Below, in pieces: positions 1 through 13,303 of a DNA stretch of 64,000 bases. This DNA comes from Anarhynchus alexandrinus (lineage: Eukaryota; Chordata; Aves; Charadriiformes; Charadriidae): NCBI GenBank assembly GCA_008711295.1, contig VUYV01000011.1, positions 3,351,029-3,415,028 of the forward strand, given 5' to 3'. Positions within the stretch are counted from its first letter, which is position 1, and each line of letters begins with the position of its first letter. The notes under the pieces were generated by a model. It worked only from the letters and a program-made list of their open reading frames with translations. It had not been told where the DNA came from and did not search any database. A program made the position numbers and the translations under genes.

Positions 1-974
1 CTGCAAGTCTAGAACAGCATTGCTGAGCGATGACGTGACTTCCAGTTTACATCTGTATCTTTCACAGCAGAATCTGGTCCGATAAGTGTCAGAACCTCAA
101 ATCCAAAACAACGTTACATGTAAAACATGGTGTGGTGAGGTTTTTTGCCACTCCATAATCTCCACAAAGTACATCAATAGTTAATTCAAGTAATACTATG
201 CTGACTCAGTCCTCTCAAGTGTCAAGTTCTGGGATATCTGAACTCAAGCAAAACTTGATTACAGTATAGGTATATGGTCTCTTAAACCATAGGGTGAATG
301 TCAGGCTAATTTCAGATGAGTCTTGTCTTATGTTGATGAGTGCCAATTGAATTTTGCCTTTGTCAGCTCAGATGGTAAAAGAGCAATACCTTGAAGAGAT
401 GCTAACTGCTTCTGCAAGTAGTTTTAGAGCAGCCCTCAGTAAGCACACACAGGAACACCTCCATCTCTGAACCATTTCCCATTGGGGAAGCAAAACTCCA
501 TCTCCTTCACTTTACAAGCCCAAGCAGTTCTCATTAATTCCACCAAACCAGGGAAATTCACACAGAATACAAGGTGAAAGAAGCTGAGTGCCTGTGCACA
601 CAGAGATAGGTATGTGGGCATCCATGTGTGTATATGCACACTGCCAAAGCCTGCCAGACCCTGCTGTGACCACTACTCCCAATTTTACTATTACTTTTTC
701 CCTCCCTCAGTTTTACAAACCATTGTTTAATCAGAGAAGCAGTTTGAGCGAGTTTTAGTTCTGTAACAACCCCTCAAAAAAAAAAATCTCTAAAACGGTT
801 ACACCCAAAAGGGGGGAAATGTGCATGCACTAAAATTACCTCTGGAGCTCTTACAGAGCCTTTTAATAGGCAATAAAATTGCAGCTTCAGGAACAGGTTG
901 TTAAGATGAGTCTAAATACTCTCACTTACACCGCGGAAGAGCCAAACACACTCAGTCTTTTGGGGCAGCAAACA

Positions 975-1500
975 TCATCTTAGGCATTTTGTGGTGTCTA
1001 TCCCGGGGGGCCCCGGTCCTGACTGGCGGGGTGTCGGTGTGGAGAGGATCAGCTGTAAATCACAGCCAGACAAAATGCTCCGGCCGCCCTGGGTGTGCGC
1101 AGCAACAGTGACAGCTGGCGGACACGGGGGGAAAGCCCCACGCATCCTCCTCCTCTGCTCACTCTGAATCAAACCACACGCCTCGGAGAGAGGAGCCACA
1201 GAACACACACTGGGTGTACAGAATTCCGCACATTTTGGGCAACAAGGGCCCAGGACTGAGCTCTCCCAGCCTGCGGGTACAGGCAGCCCTCTCGCCCTGG
1301 AGCTTTTATCGCCAGGGCTGTACACCCTCCCTCTGATGAGATTTTTGGTGCTTATACCCTTATGCAGCACCAAGCAGGGATTTGAAAGAGTTATTAGCAC
1401 AGCCAGGGCACGATTTACTGCCTCGCAGTTCGCTTGCCACCCCCACCCGCTGCCTGCAGCACTCGCCGGCACTTACACATCTTCTTTCCGTGGGGAAGAA
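975..1500. promoter_or_regulatory. Weak CpG-rich patch in NEURL1 intron 1
   Basis: GC content rises here above the surrounding AT-rich intron, and I count roughly twenty CpG dinucleotides by eye. That is borderline for a CpG island. Overlapping short open frames on both strands come from the base composition. It could be a minor alternative promoter or an enhancer, but I see no clear splice donor or initiator. Treat it only as a composition anomaly. Confidence 0.25.
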
Positions 1501-2268
1501 AAACGGGCTGCTGAAGGCACAAAGTCTGGCTCTTCATAAATTTTAAGTTACTGACAACGGCCTCACATTGTAGAGGAGAAAGTGAGTGACAACCGGTGGG
1601 AAGGCATGCCCAAGGACACACCAAGAAAGCCACCGGCAGCATGGGACAGAAGTCCCGAGGTTTGGAAAAACCCACAAGGCAACAAGCACCTTTGCATACC
1701 AGTCGGCCCAGGGACCAGCAGGACCACAGTGCCAGGAGGGGTGGCAGCCCAGAGATGCTGAAGAGTCTAATGCCTGATTCTTATTCTTTTTCTGGGGAGA
1801 AAATAGCATTTTGAAATTGTCCATTATTTTCTCTCTCACACCAAGCAGGGAACAGACTGTACTTTTTGCTTCTGATTCACAAATATTAAATCCCCTCTTC
1901 CCACTATTGGTGACTCATTACAGTGACTCATTCACCTCCAGATAGTTTTATTTCCCCCACATTTGAAATAAAAAAAAAAATCCCCCACATTAGCGTCTTG
2001 GAAAAAAAATAAAATAGCCTTTTTTCTATTCATCAGCCTTTTCTTACAAAACAGATTGAAAGAGTTCATCTCAGACTCCAGACACTACAAAGTCAGCAGA
2101 GTTACAGTACAGGAGGAATCCTGCCCCAGCTTTAATTGTATTACTCTCCCCACTAGAGGCTGCTGAAGCAAAAGCAACAGGACAGCTCTGCGCCAGGCAG
2201 GGTGGCCCTGAGCTTCCCAACTGCCCACCTGCAAGCAGAGCCAGAGCCCTGGAAATAAAATCAGAAAA

Positions 2269-2385
2269 ATGGTGGAAAAGAAAGATTGTTTTGCAGATTG
2301 GTTTTGTGTTTGGTTGTGTTGCTTTGGGGGGGAAGGTGGGTATTTGGTTTTTTTGTTGTTTGTTTTTGTGGTTTTTTTTTTTAAT
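2269..2385 (+). repeat. T/G-rich low-complexity tract
   Basis: The plus strand is almost purely T and G, with runs such as TTTGTTGTTTG and a terminal T11. The open frames reading Phe/Trp/Val/Cys-rich here are artefacts of this composition. The sequence just after it (about 2395-2440) weakly resembles the end of a reversed CR1 element, but too weakly to call. Confidence 0.6.
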
Positions 2386-5300
2386 TATGAGAGGCTCTGC
2401 TGTGAGTCACAGATTCACAGGGGCTGTAGTCCAACCAGGCAGTTGGGTGACGGAGGGTGGGAAAAGAGGTGCTGACACCCTTGTACACATACAGCTCTGT
2501 GGGAGGAGTCAGGGTAAAAGACAACGGTGTCATCCCTCTGGAGGTTAGGTGTTTTTTGCTGCACAAAGCACTTTCACTGTCCCATTAGCACAAAGAGCAG
2601 AGAAAGGGGTTCAAGCTGAAAGCACTGAAAGCAAAGCAAGATGGCTGGGCAAGAGCTCAATGGAAAGAAGAGCAACTTTAAACCCTTGTGAAGATCCCAA
2701 GAGGATCAACATCTAAAGACCTGCTCTTCCCAGCTGTCTATCTGTTGAGGCTGGGAACGCACAAGAGCATGAGAGGAGGTGCCACACCACCTTCCACACC
2801 AACAACAGCCAAGAAAGCTGTTTGTAACAGAATAACAGGGGACAAACTAAAGGTATGGCAGCACACATCAACCTCCTTGGATAACTATACAGTGCTTTTC
2901 TGCCACATCTCTCAGAGCTTTTCGCCCCATTATCCAGGAAAACCCAACTCCCTGGAAGGCTGGCATTGGTCCCCTGGCTGCACACCATCACTGAGCTCTC
3001 AGGGTGGAGAAGACTTCCTGTAGCAGGGACCAGATCAGAATCTGACCAGGATCAAAAGAATTCCTACATGCCCAAATCTATTAATTTTCTCTACTAGAGA
3101 AGGATTGTTCCTAGACTGAATTTATTATCCAAGAGCTGAATGAGCAAGTCTGATGTTACAAGGCCTGTGGCTTCTACAGCACAGTGATGTCTCAAAGTTT
3201 ACCTGCTAATCACATGAAGTCTTCTCATTTCATCCTTGCTGTATCCAGGGAGCACTTTAAATGAGTATTCCTCATGTTTGCACCCATCAAGTACAGTAAA
3301 AACATATCTACTTACTTGGCAGAGCTACTCATATTCAGCTCTTTTACTCTTTGCTCTTTAAATCAAACTTTTCAGTCCAATTGATAACCATATACTTTTT
3401 TTTTTTTCTGTATTTCTTGTTAGTCTTTCCAGTAACCTTGTGCCCAGAATTGATGCAGGAGACAAAATGCAGTAAATTGCAAAAGAGCATCAAATCATTG
3501 TGCTAGAAATAAAGGATGTGCTGAGGACCTGAGCCATGTGCCAGAGAGCTGAAACAGTTGTGGGATAGTGAACGTGAGAAAGCAGGGTGCATGTCACTAA
3601 ACCGCTGCACAGACAGCCTTGTCAGGCCAGCCTTTGTGCCTTCATCCTCCTCTCCAGAGTCACACATCCAGCTCTCCTTAACGTAGAACATCTGTGCAAA
3701 GTGAGAAAAGCATCTATTTTTTTTGAGGTACAGCATGGCCCCAATGGATGCTTCTGTTGAACATTTATCATTGTTAGTTAAGATAACAAAGAGATTAAAA
3801 AAAAAAAAAGAAAAAAGAGGCATTACCCTGCCTGCAGCAGAGAGGTAAAGAAACCGATTCTTAGGGGAATTGGAGAGATACCTTGCAGCTAAGGACAGCT
3901 GTAAAATCGCCACCTCTCAGTGTCCTTAGCAAAGCAATTCTTCAGGTCACACATCACGCTGAAGGCGACCAGGAGCCACCACCCCAGCCACAAAGCTCCA
4001 GCACAATTATACAGTTCTCATTCAAGGACCTCATTTCACTGCTAAGTGAAAAACCCAGCACGCTCAGGGCTAACATCAACCATTGTTATTTCCCAAGCAT
4101 AGGTTACACTTGGGGTTTTATTATTCCAACCCCCTCCAGTCAGGCATCAGAATGCCAAGTATCAACAAGCTTATGTTTACTAATACACTTGCACTGTGGT
4201 AAGTGTTGAATGGATAAGTCTTCATGCAATAACAGAAAGAGACATACCAAAAAAATGTGATTATTTTCCAGCAACATATCTCTGACTAGTAACAACTCAG
4301 GGGGTGGGATATATTTCTCTATTTCCCCACTGAATAACAGGTACTGCTTTCTTTGGTATCCTAGATTTAGAAACTGATTTTTATCACCTGAGACAGTGTG
4401 ATTTATTGGCAGAGTTGGCACAGCCGGTACCCAACACTCAGCCAGTTGGCACCCCAGGAAAACTCAAGAGTTAGGTCCAAACTCAGAGGCTGAGCCTCGT
4501 CCCTGCTTACAAACTTGGATGAAGTCCCAGCTGAAGAGACTATATAGCAGCAGGCATCAGCAGAGAAGCTCTAAGCAAACTTACACCCAGGAATTGGCCA
4601 GAGAGACTTAGTAATGTTCATCCTGCGTTATTGTATGAAAGCACAATCTTCATTGCAGGGCTTGGGGAAAGAGAAAGAACAATGTAATACTGCAATTTCA
4701 TTAAAACTAAGCGTGACCACCTGCTTTACTCTCCATAAGTTTGAGTAGTAAGTCTGAAATATTAATGATTTCTGTTTTAATGAAGACGTAAGAAATCTGT
4801 GATATAGAGTTGGTTACTACCTTTTAGCTTCCAGGCTCCAAAAGAGCTGCCAGAGAGCATTATTTTTAATGCACTCTCACACAGGGATAGAGTTTCCAAG
4901 GAAGCTGCCAAATCTAGCAAAGGTTTGCACTTTCCCTTTCCAACACTTTCTTAGAAAGCTGGAAATAACATTACCTTACTTAAATGGCCACTTTAATTAA
5001 TTTAGTTTTGCTTTAAAAACAACAACCAAAAAGAAGGAAGAATGAAGCTGAACTTCTGGACACTTAAAACAGTTTCTTTTGACACAGAGCTAACAAAAGC
5101 TTGACAGACCAATCATAGTGATCTATAAGAGACCGTTTCAAAAAGGGTGCACATTCTCTCAGGCACAGCCTGTGTATTTCTTACTGCACCAGAGCACATA
5201 GACCATAATCCTACATGGGGCTTCTGGCTTACCATAGCACAGATTTCAACAACACTGGTTATTACCACGTTGAAAGCCAGAGCCTGTTGCCATCCAAGTA

Positions 5301-5723
5301 AATGAGAGCAGAGTTAGCTTCTATCTTCTATTTTTTTTGTCCTAAAAAGCATTATTTTAATGAAAATACAGCTGAAAATTCATTTGGGCTACAGATTAAG
5401 ATTACAAGCAGAGCTCCCAACATTTTGTTGCTCAAAGCAGACATCTCCTGAGCTGGTCACACAAGAACATCAGTGTCTATCTGGGAAAAAACAATGTAGG
5501 GTACCTTGGCTGCAACCAGAAGAGGCAAATACAAAGCAAACATGTTCATGGAAGGCAGAATTTCCAGCAGCGGCCACACGGCTGAGAGGAGCCAGGTCTC
5601 AGAGCTTCAACACCAACCTCTGCCACACAGCTCATGCCAGGCAGCCTGCTTGTCCCTCTGCTTCCAGACTGGGTGGGAAGGGAAGAAGGGTGTGAGGTGG
5701 CATTAATATGCAGATTGGAGGAG

Positions 5724-5759
5724 ATGACTCAGCAGCCCATTCCAATTAATTCCAATTAA
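5724..5759 (+). promoter_or_regulatory. NF-E2/ARE-type motif beside a tandem homeodomain-like motif
   Basis: ATGACTCAGCA at 5724-5734 is a full match to the NF-E2/MARE-type site and also fits the antioxidant response core TGACnnnGCA. A few bases on, TTCCAATTAA is repeated (about 5740-5759), giving two TAATT/AATTA homeodomain-like cores at a spacing of one helical turn. Motif matching alone does not show function; this is a candidate intronic enhancer site. Confidence 0.25.
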
Positions 5760-8700
5760 CTCCACCCAAAGCAAAATAATTCCAAGCTTTTAATAACATA
5801 AGGTATGCTTGGGGCAGTACAGGAAGGCACATCCATGAACCTGCTGTTTTCCACCTGGCCAGATGCAAGCCCTTCCATTCAGCACTTGATGTTTAGCCAA
5901 GTTTATCACCTATCTCTGGTTCCTCTTGGTCATTAAGTAAGAAAAACACACAACCCACACTGCTGACCAGGGCTGCAGAGGTCTCTCAACACTAGCAAAT
6001 GCTATTAATGTAGTAAAGGAGAAACAGATTGCCCGGGCTGCCTTCTCACTTTTTCCTGCCTGTTAGAGAGAGGCAACCCCCACCTGAACTGTGGGGAAGG
6101 AGGCTGCTGTTGTCCATACAGTGGGTGAAATGCATCAAGCACGAAGGTTCAGGACATAGAAACAGGGTATTTTAGGAAGGCTTAAAACAGACCCAAAGGT
6201 GTGTAAGCGTGTGCTGGTCCCTTGCACTGGCCTGAATGTCACCCAATGACAGCCGCACACCTGACAAATGGCAGAAAGGAACTTTCTGTGCTATTGCATT
6301 TTTCTTTTCAAGATAGATACTATCACTACATTAGTCAAGCCAGAGCTGAACTGTCACAGCTCTTTTATTATTATTTACCAAAACGGTTATCATCCAGATT
6401 AGTACTATTAAATTCCTGTATCATAGAATTACTCTAAGACCCAGGAAATGCAGTATTATGGGAGTGCTGTTATTCCCCAGCTTGCTTTTGCTTATCTCTC
6501 TTACAAGGCTCTTTCTGTGCTGGCTGCCCTGCAGGAGACTACAGAAGTCAAGTTGTGCCCGGGGGTCTCACCCTGCAGGCTTGGGGGGCTGCTGGCTCTC
6601 ACAGCACTGCTCTCCTGAACCAGCCCCCATCCTTTTAAAGCAACTTATTTTTTGAACCTAAATAATTCAATGCAGAACCTAAGTTAAAAAAAAAATGCTT
6701 TATTTTTTCCAGCAGCCGTTTCATTTCCTACAATAGCTGACACACACTAGTCCTTTGAGCTGACTCAATGAAGAAAGCACTCCCGTTTTCTTCGCAGAAT
6801 ACTAATATCATCTTTGGAAGCAAGTTCCCTGATTGAAGCTTACAGAGGAAGCACAATCAGGCCTCTGTAGTGAGATGATGAAGAGGCGAAGTACTGTGTC
6901 TTGCAAGAGGCTCCCTCTTCCACAAACCGAGTGGTCTTGTCTGACCTCTGTGCAAGACAGGAGATCGGTTCCTGTGGTGAAGATACATGGATGGCAGCAG
7001 TGTGACAAGGACTGCTTCGCTGGCTTCATCTGCTGAATTCGTGATGCACAGTTGGTCTCTTGGTTCACAAAAACATGAAAATAACAGCCCTGGGAAACTG
7101 GCCTTCAGGAGGGTGCAAGGGACAGACTTGCAAATCAGTGCACACAGAGCCACCTCCAGGAAGGTCCTGCTTGCATAGGGCTGTCACAGAGAGTAGAAAA
7201 GGTGTCAGCAGGAGGTGAATCTCCCCTAAATTGCACAAAAGCTTATCAAATCAAGCCAACAAGCTGGTCAAATGACAACCCACACCCTGAGTTCAAGCAT
7301 GCCTTCAGTCTTCAGAACAATCCCTCCAATTAAGTTCAATTTTCAGCAAAGCCACATGAGACGATTCTTCCACAGGGATGATTTGGTTTCTCTCCCCGGC
7401 CAGACCATCCCACCCCATCCCTTGCCTCAGGACACATCACATGGCACAGCAAGCCCGTACGGGGACCTGACCCAGCTGAAAACTAACTGTTCAAGATAAG
7501 AGGCGGGGAGAAGAGGAATTGCTTTTTGGCCAAAAGAGATGGATTCTCTCACGTGGCTACCAGTAGTGGGGGAGGAAACGGCGGCCTGCATCAGACCCAA
7601 CACTGACCAGCTCGAACCTCCTTTGAACTCTCACTGAATCACTAATTTGGGTCTTAATGACGACAGCAGGAACTGAGAACTGCCGGGTCTTTTCTGCCAC
7701 TCGATTCTGGTTAGAATTAAACCATGACAACAATAACGCAACTCTACGTCTCTCTTTCCTTTATCCCTACTCATAGGCACTGTGAGGCGCAGAGAGGTGA
7801 AACGCCTTGGTATCTGCGTGGGAGAGCTGGGAACATCAAGTAGAGGGATTTATCTCCACTAAGTCCTGCTGTGACTAGTAGACCATGCTGTCTTACATTA
7901 ACAAGCAGATTTCTGCAGTGTTCAGACTCTGTTCTCCTGCAGAGACTGCTACAAAGGAGACAATGGGGACAGAAAGTGCCTCACGTTTCTTAAGACTGCC
8001 CCACCACCATGCACATGTCCAAATCAAGAGTAAGAAACAGTGAGAAGGTTCCTGCCCCCCTGGACTTCACTAACTGCAGTGGTCCTGGCTCCCTCAGGAA
8101 ATCAGATAAAAGCAGCAAGAAAACTGCCTCAGACATCACTTTACTGGCAGTAGAGGCACAGCCATTAACCAAAAGGACTGCTTTATTTAATATTTGTTTC
8201 CAGCTACTGGGGATTTCCTGAGGTTAGATGCTGGTTAATCAAGCCATAGAGCAGCCATTCACCACCTGCCCCAAAAAGTTTAAAAGCCATCTTAAAAAAA
8301 AAAAAGGGACTTGTACCAAAGCAATACCGCAAATTATGCTTCCAACACAACTTCCCATGCTTCTCTTTTTTCTCCCTTTCTGGCACATCACCACCCACAT
8401 GAAAGCCAAAAGGAGACTGTAGTGCCTGCTTACACAAGGGTAGCCCATCCCAGTAGCAATTCAAAAGCTTGTTCCATAATCCAGCGATTTTTTTTTTAAT
8501 CCAGCAGTTTCATTATAGACTGATTGACACATCTACCTATCCCAAAAGCCCTCCATCCACTACAGCAGCAAAATCATCAAGTGCGTTGAGAAGAACTTTG
8601 CTGTTGCATGTCCCCAGTGCATTAGCTGGAGTTATTACATCCAGCTGCACAGCGTAAAGCTACAGGAAACAATTTCATTAGGGTCCCATTAGGCTTAGAC

Positions 8701-11130
8701 AGGTTGGTCTTTTTACACGCAACAGTACAGCAGTGAATAGCTTTGGGCAATAATTTGAATGCATTGCTAAAACCATTATCTAAACTACAGATCTGTATTT
8801 ACAAGCACAGGTTTCCACCCATCTCACAGCAGCCCACACCGGCAGTTTGGGGTCTGGTGTTTAAAGCGTGGTGGTACCGGCAGCAACGCTCCTCCAGGTT
8901 CCTACAGGAGCTTTAGGTACCACGGGGAGACGAGGGTTGTTCCCAGTAGTTCACTACTTCCTGAATAATCCCTTGAAGCTGCCACTAGGCTGGGGGAGGA
9001 CTCAAAGAGAGAACATCTTCTGCTGGAAAATTAGCCCTGCTTTGCTTGGTGCTTTGTGATTTGCCTCCTGCCCAACTGCTGTCCCACCCTGACCCAGCAA
9101 GAAAGCTTAAAGGCCACTGCACAAGATCCTTATGATGCTGATTTAGGGTAACCCTGTATGGAATATGGCACAAGTCTAATGATCCAACCGCAAGAGATTT
9201 TGATTTTTTTAAAAGGATAATTCAGTGTATCCGTTCAGCTAAATAGAAAGCCCTGTGTCATAATAAAGCTGTCATGATGTTCTGGAAATATGGTCTCAGT
9301 GGAGGAACACATTGTAATTTTATATCCAGCTATTTAAGAAGATGAGGCCAAGCCTGGAGTGACAGGCACTTTGATGAAACAACACATGAATTAAACATAA
9401 TTATACTAGAAAAACAGTAAAACAGAACTAATCATCAAGGCCCCCGTGTTGTACTGCGAACAGTGACATTTGCATTGGCACGGGGCATTCCCATCCAGAG
9501 AGCTCCAAATCCTCCACGAATATCAGTAATTAAATAGTCTGCGTGCAGCTGCAGGGAGGCAAGTTTTGCTGTCCCCCAGTTTTGCAAAAAGCGAGGTGGA
9601 CATCACAGCACGACCCGCGGGAGCCCCAGCTGCCTGCTTGGGCAGGGGTCTGCTCCACCTCCTCTTTGCTCTTTGAAATGGCCACCAGGCCCTTTGCTTT
9701 ATTAGGCTTTTCCCGCTGGAAAAGATGCTGCACACTCCAGCTAGATTCTTCCCAAAGTTCAGACCTAGGATCTGCAGACGTAGTCTTACTACGAAAGACT
9801 CGATGTATTTCCCCTCATAAAATTCAGATGTAATTTTACACGGGCCTGCCTGCTATAAACCTGTCTCCATATGCAATGTTCTCCCTATCCATATTTAATC
9901 TAGAAAAGAGAATATAACTGAGTTTAGGAAGCCTGCTTTTTTCTAGGCTTCCATGCAAGCTGGATCTCAAAACCCTTCTTTATGTCAACAGCAGACAACT
10001 GTTTCATAGACTTCATCTAGCAGGGTTGGTAAGTAACCTAAAAATGGCAGATGGAAGCATTAAATATTTATTGGACTGGAGTGCATTGATTTCAGAAATT
10101 AACACTTTGCAAATTACTTCTGTGTAAACAGTAATTAAACAGTCAGGCACAGTCCAGTCCAGGTTCTGAGTAAGCTGCAACTCTTTTTGGAAAACATATG
10201 TATACATAAAAAAATACTAAAGCGCGATGAACTAACACTTCTCTACTGATTTCCATCTGCACACACCAAATTGCTCTGCGATCATGAATTAAAATTAATT
10301 AAAACTTTGGAAGGGTTTTCCACGTAAAGTTGGAACTGTGGGAGCCCTTGTGGCGGGCACTCAGGCGTGAGGCCAGTTAAGCTTGCAGGGAGCAGGGGCA
10401 GATGATGCATTGCTTTAAAATACCAAGGACTCCATGACCTCGTGTTCCCAGTGCTACTAATGCTGGGATTGAACTTGTGACAGCAGTGGGATTGAACTGG
10501 TGCTTGTAACAGGGGGAAGCCATGAGAAAAGTGCAACTGATACAGCCAGGTCCCTTGCAGGCTCCACATGTGTTCCAGGAGTGCAATGGTAAATAGCATA
10601 AAGCTGCTGTTTGCTTTTGAGCTCTCTTGTTCATGTGGGAATAGATTTGCTCAAGAGATATTGCAGTTTTATTCCCTTAAGCAGAATATTAATCTCCCAC
10701 TTGTACACTCGCAATAATGAGACTCACACGGTCTTTTATAGACCCTTTTTAAAAGAAAATATGCTTTAAAAGTAGCTTCCTTTTCCAGAACTACAGGTCT
10801 TCCTTTCAAACATTGTCCAACATCCTTTCCAGGACTCTTTTCCCATTCACTGTACCTGCACCCTCAGGATCTCATGAAGGTAAGCATGTCCTGTTCATTA
10901 AGGCAATAGCTAAAGCCTCATTAAAGTTAATGGTTGCTTGTAAATTAGTGAATTGGAAGCTTTGGGTACCATTCTGCAACCTTTACTTCTTCAGCACAGA
11001 CTGCTATACACTATATTTTGTTACCATAGCTGGATTTTTTCCATGCTCTGACTTCATCACTGTTTTTTTACTTTCTCCCTTCCCCCAAAACATATGTACT
11101 TAAAAACCCACCAGAAATGAATAAACCCAC

Positions 11131-11600
11131 CTACACGGGGACGGCGAGTGCGTAAATTGGACTCAGAGCTCTTCTCGCGGCTGCGGTGATGAAAGGGCAG
11201 AGGGTCCCCACAGACCGTGCTCGGGAATAGGCAGCTTATTCTCATTTTAGAGGCAATGCTGGGCTTTGCTGCGGTTGGTCGTGGGGCATGGAAGGGACGT
11301 TCTCCCCTCCAGCCAGGGAGCAATCCCGACCCCACATCCCCAAGTACCACCCGCCCGCCGCAGCGTGCAGGAGGGGGAAACGCGGAGCTGGCTCCACAGC
11401 AGCACCAGTACCCGCAGCACGAACCCCAACCCCACTGGGCAAGGGAGGAGAAATCGGGGGGCTCCTCTGGCTTAGCCCGGCCAGGCAAGGCCAGGGCGCT
11501 GCTGAGCGCAGAGGAGAGGGGTCTTAGGTGCAGGGGAACGGTGGTATCTGCACAGGCACAATTAGGAGCTCGGACGGGATGCGGATGCGCTGGCAGGGCT
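11131..11600 (-). promoter_or_regulatory. Internal CpG island, candidate alternative NEURL1 promoter/first exon
   Basis: This block stands out in an otherwise AT-rich intron. I count about 31 CpGs in about 470 bases at near 60% GC, roughly 0.7 of expectation, which meets the usual CpG-island criteria. On the minus strand (the NEURL1 strand) the island ends in a good splice-donor match, TAG|GTGGGT, with the last exonic base at 11131. An open frame on the same strand covers 11057-11806, about 249 codons, but its first codon is GTG and its sequence is low-complexity and unrecognised. An alternative first exon, mostly 5' UTR, is the simplest hypothesis. An unrelated plus-strand transcript or a bare CpG cluster remains possible. 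Confidence 0.4.
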
Positions 11601-12676
11601 ACGCTCATTTTATTGTATGCACATGCACGCAGGCTGCTTCTGTTTGCTTTCTCCTTTTCTCCCATTCGAAGGTGCAGATTGCTTTCATGTCCCCAAGAGC
11701 TCCTATGAGCTCGTGAGCAAGTTTGCAGAAGAAGATGAAGAGAACAGGGCTGCCGGGGGACTTTAATGAGAGCTACTTCTATTCTCATGGTGCAGTTAAG
11801 AGTCACATAATGAAACAGAGGCTGGTTTGTTTGTTTTTTAATGAGCTCTATTTATATTTGACTTTAACTATCCTCATTCATTTTCTCTGAATCAAACCTC
11901 TACTGCTGAAATCTTGTGCATCAGAGTTAATAAAGGGCAGCTATAATCTGATTTACTGCATAGTTCCAAACACAAACGTACTCGCAGGAGGGGCTGATAG
12001 TTTACAGCAGCAATGTTTAAAGTAGAAGAATTGACAGTAAAATTGAACATAACTTCTCAGCTGCCTCGCAGAAAGCTGAAGTAATCCCACAGACTTGTAG
12101 GGAGACATTTTTCTTCCATGTTGTTATAACACCGAGAGGTTAAGGCTGCTGTTAAAGCTAGGTTTATGGTTCACAAACTGGACGCTGGTGAAAAGCAGGT
12201 GCCTTATCCAACAGATTTCATCTGGCTGTTAAGGATGCCTGAGTTTCAAGACAGCAGAAAGAGAGGAAAACCAGAGGAATCGCATGTGAACCAACCCAAG
12301 GAATGCAAGATCCTCCAGCTTTTTACCTTCAATAATGCAGAAAAAAAATCCAACAAAATAAATCAAGGGGGCTTGTGACTCACTTCCTATACAGAGGATT
12401 AAAACAAAAATCAGCAGTACCATTCCCTTGACTTCTTCCCCTCCTTAAAATAGAGAAGCCACTGTTTACAACATAGCTAGAAATCTGAAATGGAGGTTTT
12501 CTCCTTGGAGGAAGAAATTTTGCCCCTATCTCCATATTTAAGCTTTTAAACAAACACAGCCTCATTCTAGAGGAGCAGCTGTGTAATTAAGCCAATTTTG
12601 GGATGAACAGTGTGATTCAAGAGCCAAATACTATCTTAATTATATACATTAATATTCTGCTAAGAAGATGCTTGTC

Positions 12677-12690
12677 GGGGGGGGGGGGGG
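12677..12690 (+). repeat. Poly(G) tract, G14
   Basis: Fourteen consecutive G residues. The tract could form a G-quadruplex and is likely to vary in length. Confidence 0.9.
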
Positions 12691-13273
12691 AAAATAATTC
12701 ATGTTATTGCACAAGGAAGGCCACTAAAAATATAAGAATAACAGAGAGGGGTGCCAGTCCGAGACACGGCGGATGACAGCACGGGCGTGAAAGCAGCTCC
12801 CAGCTGCAGAGGAAGCACCCAGCGAGCGATAGATATCAATCGCATCTGAGCAAGAAGAGAGTGGCCAAAAGTCATCTGTTGTCAGAGGTGAATACTGAAT
12901 GAGGGACTTCTGTGTCAAAGGGAGAGTCGCCCCGTGGCTGCCCCAGCTGCTTGGGAAGGATTTTTGGCTGCAATCTCTTCCATTTTTCTGTGAAGAAATG
13001 CAAAAAAGGAGCGTATTCACAGAAGCAGGCAGCAAAGGGCGAACCAGAGGTCAGGATGGGGGGGGGTTAGAGTCTCAAGTGCTGGATTGGGCACTGGGGT
13101 GCCCTCCTGCAGTGGTGACACACTTCAGCCACCATCTACAGACCACCCCGATTGCTGGGAGGTGGGCGAGGGGCAACGTCTGGTCCTGGGTGGCTGATAG
13201 TGGGAACCCGTCTGGCAGACGCGGAGGAGCCAGTGCACAGGGGATGGGAGCGGGGCAGGTCAGGAGCTGGGGA

Positions 13274-13303
13274 GCGACGTCTGTCACTGCGACGTCTGTC
13301 ACT
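13274..13303 (+). repeat. Perfect 15-bp tandem duplication
   Basis: GCGACGTCTGTCACT occurs twice head to tail. Each copy contains GACGTC, which resembles a CRE/ATF-type core. It may be a chance microduplication. Confidence 0.75.

Noticed and set aside
2395..2440. Possible reversed CR1 3' end after the T/G-rich tract
   Set aside because: Only a short stretch (CACAGATTCACAGG and GTCCAACC) resembles the consensus, too little to call.
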